Source: Ignavibacteria bacterium UBA5771 | GTDB lineage: Bacteria; Bacteroidota; Ignavibacteria; Kapaibacteriales; UBA2268 | Length of the DNA stretch: 9,830 nucleotides | Assembly: GCA_002418685.1 (NCBI GenBank) | Contig: DIEP01000072.1 | Coordinates: 1 to 9,830, forward strand | Reading direction: 5' to 3' | In this document: positions 1-8,000 of the stretch, piece by piece | How the letters are laid out: the number at the start of each line of letters is the position of its first letter | How positions within the stretch are numbered: position 1 is the stretch's first letter | The notes under the pieces: model-generated | What the model was told of the DNA's origin: nothing | Seen by the model: the letters and a program-made list of their open reading frames with translations, nothing else | The model's database searches: none | Program-made: the position numbers and the translations under genes

Positions 1-1113
1 ATCTTCGGGAATTCCTACACCTTGGTCTTTCACAATCATATTATAGAAATAATCATCAGAGATAATTTCCACAGAAATCGCCGAATCAAGCGGTGAATAT
101 TGGCAGCTATTTTTCAATAAAATTCGCAAAATTGCTTGGATAATTAATTTGTCACTTTGGCAGCGGACATTATCCTGATATGTTGATAAAGTAATAGTAT
201 GCTTATATTCATCATTTGCTTTGACTTCATCGATTATTTCCTTGCACCCCATTATCAAGTCAAATTCATCGCGTTCGACGTCCTTCTTGATTTCTTCATC
301 AGAAAGAAGATGAATGTTTTCCATTGCATCAACTAATTGCTGAATTGATACATCCATTCTTTCAAAAATTGCGGGTATAGTATCAATAGTACCATTTGTA
401 TTGATAATTCTCAGTAAATCAACTGAAGTTTTGATAACAGAAAGGGGATCGCGAAATTCTTGCAACAAGACGCTGAGGAATTTTTCCTTTAACTCCCTGA
501 GCTTCTGTTCATTTTTGAGGAGAATTTGCAGCTCTTCTTTTGCTTCAAGAAGTTTTTGTTCGACTAATTTACGTTCAGCAATTTCAATTTCAAGATTATC
601 GATGGTTTCTTGCAGCTTAGTTGTTCGTATAATTAATTGGCTTTCGAGGTTATTAATAATATCAGCCAAATTAAGTTGCAAGCTCTTATTATCGGTTATA
701 TCAAAAACAGTTATGATGAATATTTCTTGGGCGGGTGAAACAACTGTGATGCTATACCATCGATCCAATTTTTGATAGAAACGCTCGGTTTTATATGTTG
801 AACCCGTAAAAGCGACTTGCGAGCAATTATTTATAAATATTTTCAAATCATTATCAAGTTCGCGAATTTGTGAAATCTTTTTGCCTTTTAAATTTTCTTT
901 ATCAAAAGGAGGGAAATTTTGAAATTCCTTATTGTAATAAAGTATATGGAAATCTTCGGGTTCGTCAGAATCATTATATATTAATCGATTTACTGATAAA
1001 GCAAAAGGAAGAGCATCCACAATCATAAGAAAAATGCTTGCGAGATCTTCATTTTTCTCGGGCGATTTATCGATTAATAATAGATATTCCTCAATCTTTT
1101 CAGCAATTGGCAT
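1..1113 (-). CDS. PAS-domain sensor histidine kinase-like protein lacking the phospho-accepting His; C-terminus cut by window edge
   Basis: An uninterrupted minus-strand frame of 371 codons runs from an ATG at 1113 off the left edge. Residues about 25-145 look like a PAS sensor domain, ending in the typical pattern RWYSITVVSPAQEIFIITVF followed by DIT. Residues about 150-210 are charged and heptad-like, as in the coiled coil that links PAS to the dimerisation domain. The H-box region is FLSVLLQEFRDPL (212-224): it aligns with the usual FLSxxSHELRTPL, but Gln218 (codon CAA, bases 460-462) replaces the His. The ATPase part keeps the N-box Asn335 (LLKNSCQYSP) and the G1 box DQGVGIP (363-369). 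The G2 box lies outside the window. No transmembrane segment is visible, so the protein is probably cytoplasmic. The gene follows dnaG on the same strand after 97 bases and has no Shine-Dalgarno. It probably binds ATP, but classical autophosphorylation looks impossible; its signal and partner are unknown. Confidence 0.9.
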   Translation of the reverse strand, partial: MPIAEKIEEYLLLIDKSPEKNEDLASIFLMIVDALPFALSVNRLIYNDSDEPEDFHILYYNKEFQNFPPFDKENLKGKKISQIRELDNDLKIFINNCSQVAFTGSTYKTERFYQKLDRWYSITVVSPAQEIFIITVFDITDNKSLQLNLADIINNLESQLIIRTTKLQETIDNLEIEIAERKLVEQKLLEAKEELQILLKNEQKLRELKEKFLSVLLQEFRDPLSVIKTSVDLLRIINTNGTIDTIPAIFERMDVSIQQLVDAMENIHLLSDEEIKKDVERDEFDLIMGCKEIIDEVKANDEYKHTITLSTYQDNVRCQSDKLIIQAILRILLKNSCQYSPLDSAISVEIISDDYFYNMIVKDQGVGIPED

Positions 1114-1211
1114 CTTTATGCAAAATAAATTTTAACAATCTCCAAAAGCATTGCAATTATTGTGCCGAAAGGAAGGCGATTTTGATTTATTTTGATAAAA
1201 TCAGAGCAGTC

Positions 1212-3086
1212 TTATAATTTCTCGAGCTTATGAGTTAATTCTTCGCGGTGATGGATAAGCTCGGTGATACGCTCATGCGTGGATATATTTTCAAGTTCGT
1301 TTATATCTTTTTTTCTTAAAGATTGCTGAAGAGATTTAAGTTCCTTGTTGATTTTTTCCAATTCCAATTTCACTGCGATTGAATGATAAGTTTCTTCATA
1401 ATTTTGTGGATTTTGATCTTGCAGATTAGTATACTTCCCCCAATTTTCGGACTGCGTTTCTCTCGGCATCATATAAATTGCAAGCGTGTCCCTCAATAAG
1501 GGATTGAAATCGGTTTCGTTCATTTTGAGAATTAATTCTTCCAATGATTCAAATTGCGATATAATTTCCAAAATCCTTTTGGCTTCTCTTGATATGAGAA
1601 TATTGGGATTAAACTCAAATTTTTTAAAATGTTCGAAACTTTCATCATTTTCAAATATTGTATGAATCAGGGCTTTTTCAGTTGGAGTAATTTTTCTATT
1701 GTATTTTTGAATTTGAATCTGATTATTTTCCGATTCTACTTTATCATCTTGAATATTCCCTGTTGGTTCGGGACTTTGCTGTTTATTTATTGGCTTTGCA
1801 ATATCATTTTTGATTTTATATAAATTTTGGATTTGAGGTCCAATGAAATCTAATTTATTAATAAGTATTTGCATATACTCATCTTGCAAAAGCAGGTCAG
1901 GAATCAAATTGATGTATTCCAATATTTTTTTAGCAAGTTCAATGCGTGTTTTCGGACTGTTGAGTTTGTCTTGATCCCGATATTTATTGAATAAAAATTC
2001 CACAAAATTCATCTTCGCGTCAAGATATTTCCGAAAATAATTAGGACCTTGCTCTCGCAGCAAACTATCCGGGTCTTCACCACTTGGCAATGTGATAATC
2101 GATAGCTCAAAATCTTGTCTCAATGCAAGCTCAATTGCTCTCTCTGCAGCATTCTGTCCTGCATCATCTGCATCGTATAAAACTGTTAAATTCTTTGTAT
2201 ATCTTGACATCAATTTCAATTGCTCTTGAGTAAGGGAAGTCCCACTTGATGCAACAGAATTAGTAAATCCCCATTGGTGCATAGTAATCACGTCCATATA
2301 TCCTTCCACAAGTATTGCTTCTTTCTTATTCATTATTTGACTTTTGGCTTGGAAAATACCGTAAAGCACTTTGCTTTTGTCATAGAGAATCGTTTGCGGG
2401 GAATTGATATATTTAGGTTGCGACTTATCATCATTCAATTGTCGTGCGCCAAACGCAATAATTCGACCAAAAATATCATTTATTGGGAACATTGCTCTCC
2501 CTCGAAATCTGTCATAAAGATTGCCATTATCATTTTGCACAAGCAATCCCGCATCAAGCAATATATCAGCAGAATACCCCTTTGAGCGCAGGAAATTAAA
2601 CGTTTCATTGAATGAATCAGGAGAAAAGCCCAAGCGGAATTCTTCAATTGTCTGCGGAGAGAAACCACGTTTTTCAAAATATTCGCGGCAAAAGGTTCCG
2701 GCGCTCTTTTTCAATAAAGATTGATAATATTGAGTTGCATCTTCCAAGGCATTAAGCGCATCTTGCTGCTTGGATTTTTTTTCTTGATCTTCGGGTAATG
2801 TATCTATTGCTACGCCATAACGATTTGCAAGATAATGCATAGCTTCACTATATGACATACCATTATTTTCGATTAGAAAAGTGAAGACATTGCCCGAACG
2901 ACCGCAACCGAAGCATTTGTATATTTTTTTATCAGGGGAAACGGTGAAAGAAGGCGTCTTTTCCGAATGGAATGGGCATAATCCGATGAAATTTTTGCCG
3001 ACTTTTTTCAAATTCACGCTCTCAGCTATAATTTCAACAATATCGCTCCGCTCCAAAATTTCCCGTCTTATATCATCAAAATTCAT
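1212..3086 (-). CDS. dnaG: DNA primase DnaG
   Basis: DnaG makes the RNA primers for chromosomal replication at the fork, together with the replicative helicase. The 624-residue protein is full length (E. coli DnaG is 581). The N-terminal zinc-binding domain has Cys37, His40, Cys58 and Cys61 in the order CPFH...KCFGC. The catalytic core includes the basic motif YDRFRGRAMFPI (191-202). The TOPRIM fold is marked by EGYMDV (261-266, Glu261) and LYDADDAG (303-310, Asp305 and Asp307), followed by SGEDPDSLL (335-343). Residues about 432-460 are a Gln/Asn/Glu-rich linker. The remaining C-terminus is helical and charged, and is presumed to be the helicase-interaction region. The ATG at 3086 overlaps the end of folK by 11 bases, which suggests translational coupling. 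An AGGG lies upstream but only three bases from the ATG, so it is probably not a real ribosome binding site. Stop is TAA at 1214-1212. Confidence 0.98.
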   Translation of the reverse strand: MNFDDIRREILERSDIVEIIAESVNLKKVGKNFIGLCPFHSEKTPSFTVSPDKKIYKCFGCGRSGNVFTFLIENNGMSYSEAMHYLANRYGVAIDTLPEDQEKKSKQQDALNALEDATQYYQSLLKKSAGTFCREYFEKRGFSPQTIEEFRLGFSPDSFNETFNFLRSKGYSADILLDAGLLVQNDNGNLYDRFRGRAMFPINDIFGRIIAFGARQLNDDKSQPKYINSPQTILYDKSKVLYGIFQAKSQIMNKKEAILVEGYMDVITMHQWGFTNSVASSGTSLTQEQLKLMSRYTKNLTVLYDADDAGQNAAERAIELALRQDFELSIITLPSGEDPDSLLREQGPNYFRKYLDAKMNFVEFLFNKYRDQDKLNSPKTRIELAKKILEYINLIPDLLLQDEYMQILINKLDFIGPQIQNLYKIKNDIAKPINKQQSPEPTGNIQDDKVESENNQIQIQKYNRKITPTEKALIHTIFENDESFEHFKKFEFNPNILISREAKRILEIISQFESLEELILKMNETDFNPLLRDTLAIYMMPRETQSENWGKYTNLQDQNPQNYEETYHSIAVKLELEKINKELKSLQQSLRKKDINELENISTHERITELIHHREELTHKLEKL

Positions 3087-3600
3087 TTTCCCTAATCACT
3101 TTCGATTTATCTTTGCAATTTAATAAAATTTGGTGGATTGAGATATCCCGAACAGGATGAATAAAATCGGGAGCGATTTCATCCATCGGTTCAAGCACAA
3201 ATCTACGATTTTCAATTTGCGGATGAGGTATAGTTATTTTCGAGTTTTGTAAAATCAGGTTGCCATAGAAAAGCAAGTCGATATCCAATTCGCGTTCTTC
3301 CCATTTTGGACGCACTTGCCTGCCAAGGTATATCTCGATAGTTTTTGAAAATGTAATCAATTCAAAAGCAGAGAGATGAGTTTCCACCATAGCCACTAAA
3401 TTATAAAACCAATTTTGATTACGAATGCCCCACGGCTCAGTTAAATAAAAAGACGACACCTTGCAAATATCAAGTAATTCAATATCAGTGAAACACTTGA
3501 TTGCATTATTGATGGTTTCGCGAGAATTCCCAATATTCGAACCAAATGAAAGAAAAGCAATTTGCCGATCAATCTCTTTCAAAGTATTGCTCTGTTTCAA
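3076..3600 (-). CDS. folK: 6-hydroxymethyl-7,8-dihydropterin pyrophosphokinase (HPPK)
   Basis: FolK transfers pyrophosphate from ATP to 6-hydroxymethyl-7,8-dihydropterin, the step after FolB in folate synthesis. Numbering from the TTG at 3600 gives 174 residues, close to the family's about 160. Family motifs appear in order: LSFGSNIGNS (17-26), EPWG (55-58), NQNWFYN (61-67), WEERELDIDLLFYG (100-113) with the metal-binding pair Asp106 and Asp108, and PHPQIENRRFVLEPMDEIAPD (positions 125-145, key residues PHP and FVLEP). There is no ATG between the in-frame stop upstream (about 3649) and the GSN motif. Translation must therefore begin at a non-ATG codon: TTG 3600, TTG 3582, or possibly an ATT nearer the motif. 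All of these lie in or next to the end of folB, and the TTG starts overlap it by 32 or 14 bases, so translation is probably coupled to folB. The 3' end overlaps dnaG by 11 bases. The product is certain; the start is not. Confidence 0.95.
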   Translation of the reverse strand: MKQSNTLKEIDRQIAFLSFGSNIGNSRETINNAIKCFTDIELLDICKVSSFYLTEPWGIRNQNWFYNLVAMVETHLSAFELITFSKTIEIYLGRQVRPKWEERELDIDLLFYGNLILQNSKITIPHPQIENRRFVLEPMDEIAPDFIHPVRDISIHQILLNCKDKSKVIRENEF

Positions 3601-3943
3601 TATAATCCAAAATTCCTTTGAATGGTATATTAAATTTGCGAATACGGACTATCGCTTTGCTCAAAATTGGATAATTATCAGCAACAACTGATAGGATTTG
3701 ATGAGCAAGCGTTTCAATTAAATTGAAATTCTTTTGGGAAAGTTCTCCCGCAATCGTATATAAAATATCTTCGAAATTCAGAGCACTCGAAAGCTTATCG
3801 TTAGCAATAGCATTAGTCGAATCGTAATAAAGTTCGAGGTCCATTTGGTATCGACCGCCAAGTTTTTTCTCTTCATCTTTCACACCATGGAAAGCATAAA
3901 ATTCGAGATTCTTAATTGTGAGTTTAGTTAGAGATTTTTTCAT
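3569..3943 (-). CDS. folB: Dihydroneopterin aldolase (FolB), with catalytic Tyr replaced by Phe
   Basis: FolB normally cleaves 7,8-dihydroneopterin to 6-hydroxymethyl-7,8-dihydropterin and glycolaldehyde, feeding FolK. The 124-residue length from ATG 3943 suits the family. The signature LEFYAFHGVKDEE (13-25) carries the conserved Glu25. NLIE (74-77) carries the substrate-binding Glu77, and VRIRKFNIPFKG (99-110) carries the catalytic Lys103. Aligned by memory with the S. aureus enzyme, residues Glu22, Glu74 and Lys100 are all matched. The position of catalytic Tyr54 (TVHYGEV) is Phe57 (ALNFEDI, codon TTC at 3775-3773). An in-frame TTG at 3949 could add two residues, but ATG is preferred. No Shine-Dalgarno is present. 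It is the first gene of the minus-strand set, upstream of and overlapping folK. The family assignment is firm; whether the enzyme is a normal aldolase is open because of the Phe. Confidence 0.93.
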   Translation of the reverse strand: MKKSLTKLTIKNLEFYAFHGVKDEEKKLGGRYQMDLELYYDSTNAIANDKLSSALNFEDILYTIAGELSQKNFNLIETLAHQILSVVADNYPILSKAIVRIRKFNIPFKGILDYIETEQYFERD

Positions 3944-3962
3944 ATTCAATAAATTAATAATT

Positions 3963-3994
3963 CAAATTTAGAGAAATTTAATTAAATAAATAAA
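3963..3994 (-). promoter_or_regulatory. Candidate promoter of the folB-folK-dnaG operon
   Basis: On the minus strand the sequence TAAATTTG (3970-3963) matches the Bacteroidota -7 consensus TAnnTTTG exactly. A TTTA (3994-3991) sits 20 bases upstream, at the right place for the -33 TTTG element but with one mismatch. Transcription would start near 3956, about 13 bases before the folB ATG. In DNA this AT-rich such octamers arise by chance now and then, so this is moderate evidence only. Confidence 0.4.
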
Positions 3995-4163
3995 GAGTAT
4001 TGGAATTATCTCATAAGCGGAATTTTAGTAAATAATTGAGTATGTATGCGGATAATCTTTTTATTTCATATTAATCAATGAGTTGTAATGGCACGTTGCA
4101 AATGGTCTCTGTAATATAAATATTATAAATATGCAAAATCCGCTCTTCCCATTAAAATTTTGA

Positions 4164-4171
4164 TAATTTTG
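4164..4171 (+). promoter_or_regulatory. Weak candidate -7 element of the uracil-DNA glycosylase gene
   Basis: TAATTTTG matches TAnnTTTG and ends five bases before the ATG at 4177. The start of transcription would fall at or beside the start codon, giving a leaderless or nearly leaderless mRNA. No TTTG is found at the expected -33 position, so the assignment is weak. Confidence 0.28.
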
Positions 4172-4176
4172 CAATT

Positions 4177-4908
4177 ATGGAAAATATAAATTTAATTGAT
4201 AATTTAAAAAATTATTTGGACTATTTGAAATCTCTTGAAGGAGATAGAATATTGATTGAAAATAAGCAAGCAATTACCAATGAAAATGAGATTAATTTGC
4301 AAGAGGACTTGCTCGCAGTGAGCGGGGAAGAAACGACCCAAGCAAATTGGGCAGAGGCATCGACATTGGATGAACTTAATGCCAAAATAAAAGATTGTTT
4401 GAAATGCCCATTTGGTCAATCTCGCACTCATTTTGTTTTTGGTGATGGCAATCCGAGCGCTGATATTCTGATAATTGGCGAAGCCCCCGGAGCTGATGAA
4501 GATAAGATTGGGAAGCCATTTGTTGGCAAAGCGGGGCAATTGCTCACACGAATTATTGAATCAGTCAAGTTCAGCCGAGAAGATGTTTATATTGCTAATA
4601 TTGTGAAGTGCAGACCGCCAAATAATCGGACACCCGTAGAGGACGAATGGAAGGAATGCTTGCCTTATTTAATAAAGCAAATCGAGTTAATCAAGCCCAA
4701 ATTTATTATGCTTTTGGGAGCCGTGCCTTTCAAAGCTTTGCTTGGCAGCGATCATCAAATTACAAAGGAACGCGGGCAAGTGTTCAATTATAATGGTATC
4801 CCAACAATTCCAACGTTCCACCCCGCTTATCTTCTGCGTAATCCCGCAGCAAAAAAGGACGTTTGGGAAGATGTTCAACTATTAAGAAAATTATTTGATG
4901 AAAAATAA
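4177..4908 (+). CDS. Family 4 (4Fe-4S) uracil-DNA glycosylase
   Basis: This enzyme removes uracil from DNA, arising from cytosine deamination or dUTP incorporation, as the first step of base-excision repair. It has 243 residues. The four cluster-binding cysteines are Cys74, Cys77, Cys145 and Cys161, spaced C-x2-C-x67-C-x15-C, which is the spacing I recall for the Thermus family 4 enzyme. Active-site motif 1 is GEAPGADEDKIGKPFVGKAG (101-120). Motif 2 is HPAYLLRNP (215-223). IVKCRPPNNRTP (142-153) and LLGAVP (179-184) are also family hallmarks. The first about 60 residues form an acidic extension before the catalytic domain, beginning with a helix (NLIDNLKNYLDYLKSL); similar N-terminal helices occur in other family members. 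The gene is transcribed divergently from folB, with 233 bases between the start codons, and has no Shine-Dalgarno. It seems to stand alone, because the next gene has its own promoter-like element and ribosome binding site. Confidence 0.95.
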   Translation: MENINLIDNLKNYLDYLKSLEGDRILIENKQAITNENEINLQEDLLAVSGEETTQANWAEASTLDELNAKIKDCLKCPFGQSRTHFVFGDGNPSADILIIGEAPGADEDKIGKPFVGKAGQLLTRIIESVKFSREDVYIANIVKCRPPNNRTPVEDEWKECLPYLIKQIELIKPKFIMLLGAVPFKALLGSDHQITKERGQVFNYNGIPTIPTFHPAYLLRNPAAKKDVWEDVQLLRKLFDEK

Positions 4909-4985
4909 AATAAAATATTTTTTATTTTTTATTCGTTGTTTTATAAAAAATTAGTAAATTTACTTTTTTCAAAATAGCAAATGAT

Positions 4986-4993
4986 TATTTTTG
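4986..4993 (+). promoter_or_regulatory. Candidate -7 promoter element of the large secreted-protein gene
   Basis: TATTTTTG matches TAnnTTTG exactly. Transcription would start near 5000, just upstream of the Shine-Dalgarno at 5008. Upstream there is only a T-run (4964-4969) where a -33 TTTG is expected, so that half is weak. Confidence 0.4.
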
Positions 4994-5007
4994 TTTAAAA
5001 ATTTAAT

Positions 5008-5012
5008 GAGGT
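5008..5012 (+). promoter_or_regulatory. Shine-Dalgarno of the large secreted-protein gene
   Basis: GAGGT lies five bases before the ATG at 5018 and can pair with the anti-Shine-Dalgarno of 16S rRNA. It fixes the start of the gene. No other gene in the window has a well-placed sequence of this kind. Confidence 0.65.
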
Positions 5013-5017
5013 AAAAA

Positions 5018-8000
5018 ATGCATACAACCTACAGAATTACGCAGAAGCTCATTTTGAGCGTCGTTTTATTATCGGTGATCTCGATTCTATCGAGTTCTTT
5101 TTCAAAAGCTCAATGTACGTATTGCAGTGCTTCAACAACATATGAGGATGAAGGAATTACTGAAGTTATCTTTGGTGATATTGATGTCACTTCAGGATGG
5201 CAAAGTGGAATTTCAAATTATACAAGTTACAGTACTGATATCAAAGTCGGTTCTCAGTATTCAATTACTGTAAAAAATGGACTTAATGTGTATAGCAGCG
5301 ACGAAGTTTCAGCTTTTATTGACTGGAACCATGATTGCGATTTAACTGATGCCAACGAACAATTCAATTTATCAACTAGTGATGGAGGAGCTACCTATAC
5401 AGGTTCAATTACTGTACCTTCCGCTGCTCTTGGTGGAACAACAAGAATGAGAGTTAGGATGACTTATTCTTCTACTCCAAGTCCTTGTGGGTCTTCCAGT
5501 TACGGTGAAATTGAGGATTACTCAGTCAATGTCATACTTCCCGCTCCTGACGCAGGAGTTTCAGCGATAATTCCTCCCACTACACCTTATGTGGAAGGTA
5601 CCTATCCCGTCAAAATGACGCTTGGGAGCTATGGAGATGCTGATCTTGGTAGCTGCACAATTCATTGGTCAGTTAATGGTGTCGAATTCAATTCATACTA
5701 CTGGTCAGGAACTTTGAAAAAAGACCAAACACAAGACATTACACTCGGCAATTATGACTTCATTTATCCCGAAGGTGGTCCTTTCGATCCATTCACAATT
5801 CGCGTATGGCTTACTGATATTGTTGGAGTTGGGACAAGCAATCCTGATGTTAATTCAGGTAACGATGATAAGAACATAAAAACAAAACCTTCAACAGAGG
5901 ATGCACAACCTGTTGCAATTGTTCAACCAAGTGGAAGCATTACACCCGGAACAAAGGACGTCGTAATTAGAGTTCGCAATAATGCTCGCAAACCATTAGC
6001 AGTATTGGATATTGATTGGTATGTTGATGGAACAAAGATAGGAACCAAAAAATGGTTTGGGTATCTTGCACAAAACGAAACAGCAGATGTTCTGGTCGGT
6101 TCATATAACTTCCAATTCAAGACGCCACTTGCTCCATTTGCAATCACAGTGATTACTTCCAATCCTAATGCAGTAGTAGATCCAGTTCCTGCAAATGACA
6201 CATTGATTCAGAACGTGGCTCCATCGCTTGTTGCGGGGAACTATTCAATTGGTGGAAGTGCAGCACATTTTCCCGATATGACTTCTGCAATTAACTATTT
6301 GAATGCAAGTGGAATTGCTGGAGATGGAGACGTTATTTTAAATATTAATCCGGGAACATATAACGAGCAATTTGTTATCAAGGATTTCTCTCATGGCAAT
6401 AATCATTTTTATTTCCGTTCCGCAAATGGATATGCAAGCGATGTCAAGTTAACATATTCTACAACGGTGATGAATAACTATATTATGGAAATTGACGGAC
6501 TTGACAATATCACTTTCGAGAATTTGACTTTTATTGCAAATGATGGCGGTGCAGGAACAATCATCGAAGCAATTGCATCAGACAATTTATCCTTTCAAAA
6601 TGTAATATTCGAGGGAGTGAAAAACGTAGTGGTAGCTAATCAATATTCATTAATTAAATATGCTGATTGTTATAATTTGAATTTCAATAACTGCCAATTT
6701 AATAAAGGTTTTAATGCAATTGAAGGGTATATATATGGGATAGAACCCAAAATTACAATCCAGAATTCCAAATTCCAAGACTATACAGGATTCGGCGTAA
6801 ATGTTTATACCAGTACGCCAACCGAGATTCAGAATCAGAAATCAAAGGATAATAAAATTCTAAATGGTGATCCTGGTCCTTCAATTGTTATTGATGGCAA
6901 CACATTTTCAGGTTCTGATAACAGTCCTTACGGTGGAGTATATCTTCAAGCATCTGCACAAGTAACAAATAACACCTTTTCAGGGTTTTCATACAACCCA
7001 AGCGGAAATGGTTCTCAGGGTGCAATTGTTCTTGAACATAGTTTGAGTGGTTCTCAATCGATAATAACAAATAACACTATTAACAATATGAATAGCGTTT
7101 CGGGAATTTACATAATCGCAAATGATGTGAAAATCGAGACAAATCAGGTCGGGATTGCATCTTCATCAATCAATACTGCGAATGGTATGTATCTCCAAGG
7201 CAATAATATAACCGTGAATTATAACAAAGTAAATGTGAATACAATGAGTAGTAATGGATATGCATTGCAAACATATAATGCAAATGGAATAATTGCAAAT
7301 AATCTATTTGTAAATTTAGGATCGGGATCATTATATGCAAATTCAGACGCGGGACTTAACTTTTATTACAATACAATTGTGAGCAATTCCACTATGCCAG
7401 CGGCAGAATTCGTAATGAGTCAAAATGAATTCAAGAGGAATTTAGTAGCAAATTATGGAACGGGGCAATCTGCCTCAATAATAAGTTCTTCTATAAAATC
7501 ACAAGAAAATGCAATTTATACGAAAGGTGCAACAAATGGGACAGATTTAACAAATTGGGTAAATCTCACAGGCGATAATACTACTGTGAATGTTCCGCTC
7601 GAGTTAACCGATGACGGGACATATCAATTGACTAAATTCTATGATCCAATTCTTACATACACACCACTTGGAATACCGAGCGAATACGAACAATTGGATT
7701 ATTATGGCTTAGAGAGAGCAGGATATTACTATGCGGGCTATGCAGGTATTATCCTTGATATTACAGTTACGCGCCAACCCGAATCAATATTAGCATGCAA
7801 TGGAGAACAAAACCAGCAAATACGAGTTGCAGCAACAATTACTTATGGAGCAGAAGCAAAATTTCAATGGCAGAAAGATGGAGTTGATATACCAGGTGCA
7901 ACAGACCCAATACTCAAATTCCCAATATTTAATTATAACACAACAGGGACATTTAGAGTACGAATCTATGGTCCTGCCAATACAGCAGCGGGAATTTATA

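Noticed and set aside
401..775. Open frame of 124 codons on the plus strand
   Set aside because: It lies wholly inside the kinase-like gene on the opposite strand, its Ser/Phe-rich protein resembles nothing I know, and the minus-strand frame shows PAS and ATPase motifs.
1114..1211. Promoter for the kinase-like gene (minus-strand TTATTTTG just before its ATG)
   Set aside because: The second base breaks the TAnnTTTG consensus and the nearest TTTG upstream is too close, so a separate promoter cannot be supported.
2274..2724. Several open frames of 60-105 codons opposite or out of frame with dnaG
   Set aside because: The dnaG frame covers this stretch with conserved primase motifs; the others have no recognisable features.
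3944..3949. TTG at 3949 as start of folB
   Set aside because: An ATG follows two codons later and gives the usual family length; the longer form is possible but not preferred.
4084..4140. Short direct repeats in the divergent gap (TGTAAT twice; ATAAATAT-like units)
   Set aside because: Six- to eight-base AT-rich repeats without regular spacing are not distinguishable from chance, and no operator symmetry was found.
4903..4933. AT-only inverted repeat after the uracil-DNA glycosylase gene as a terminator
   Set aside because: Runs of A followed by runs of T give an imperfect stem with no G-C pairs; this is expected by chance in such AT-rich DNA.
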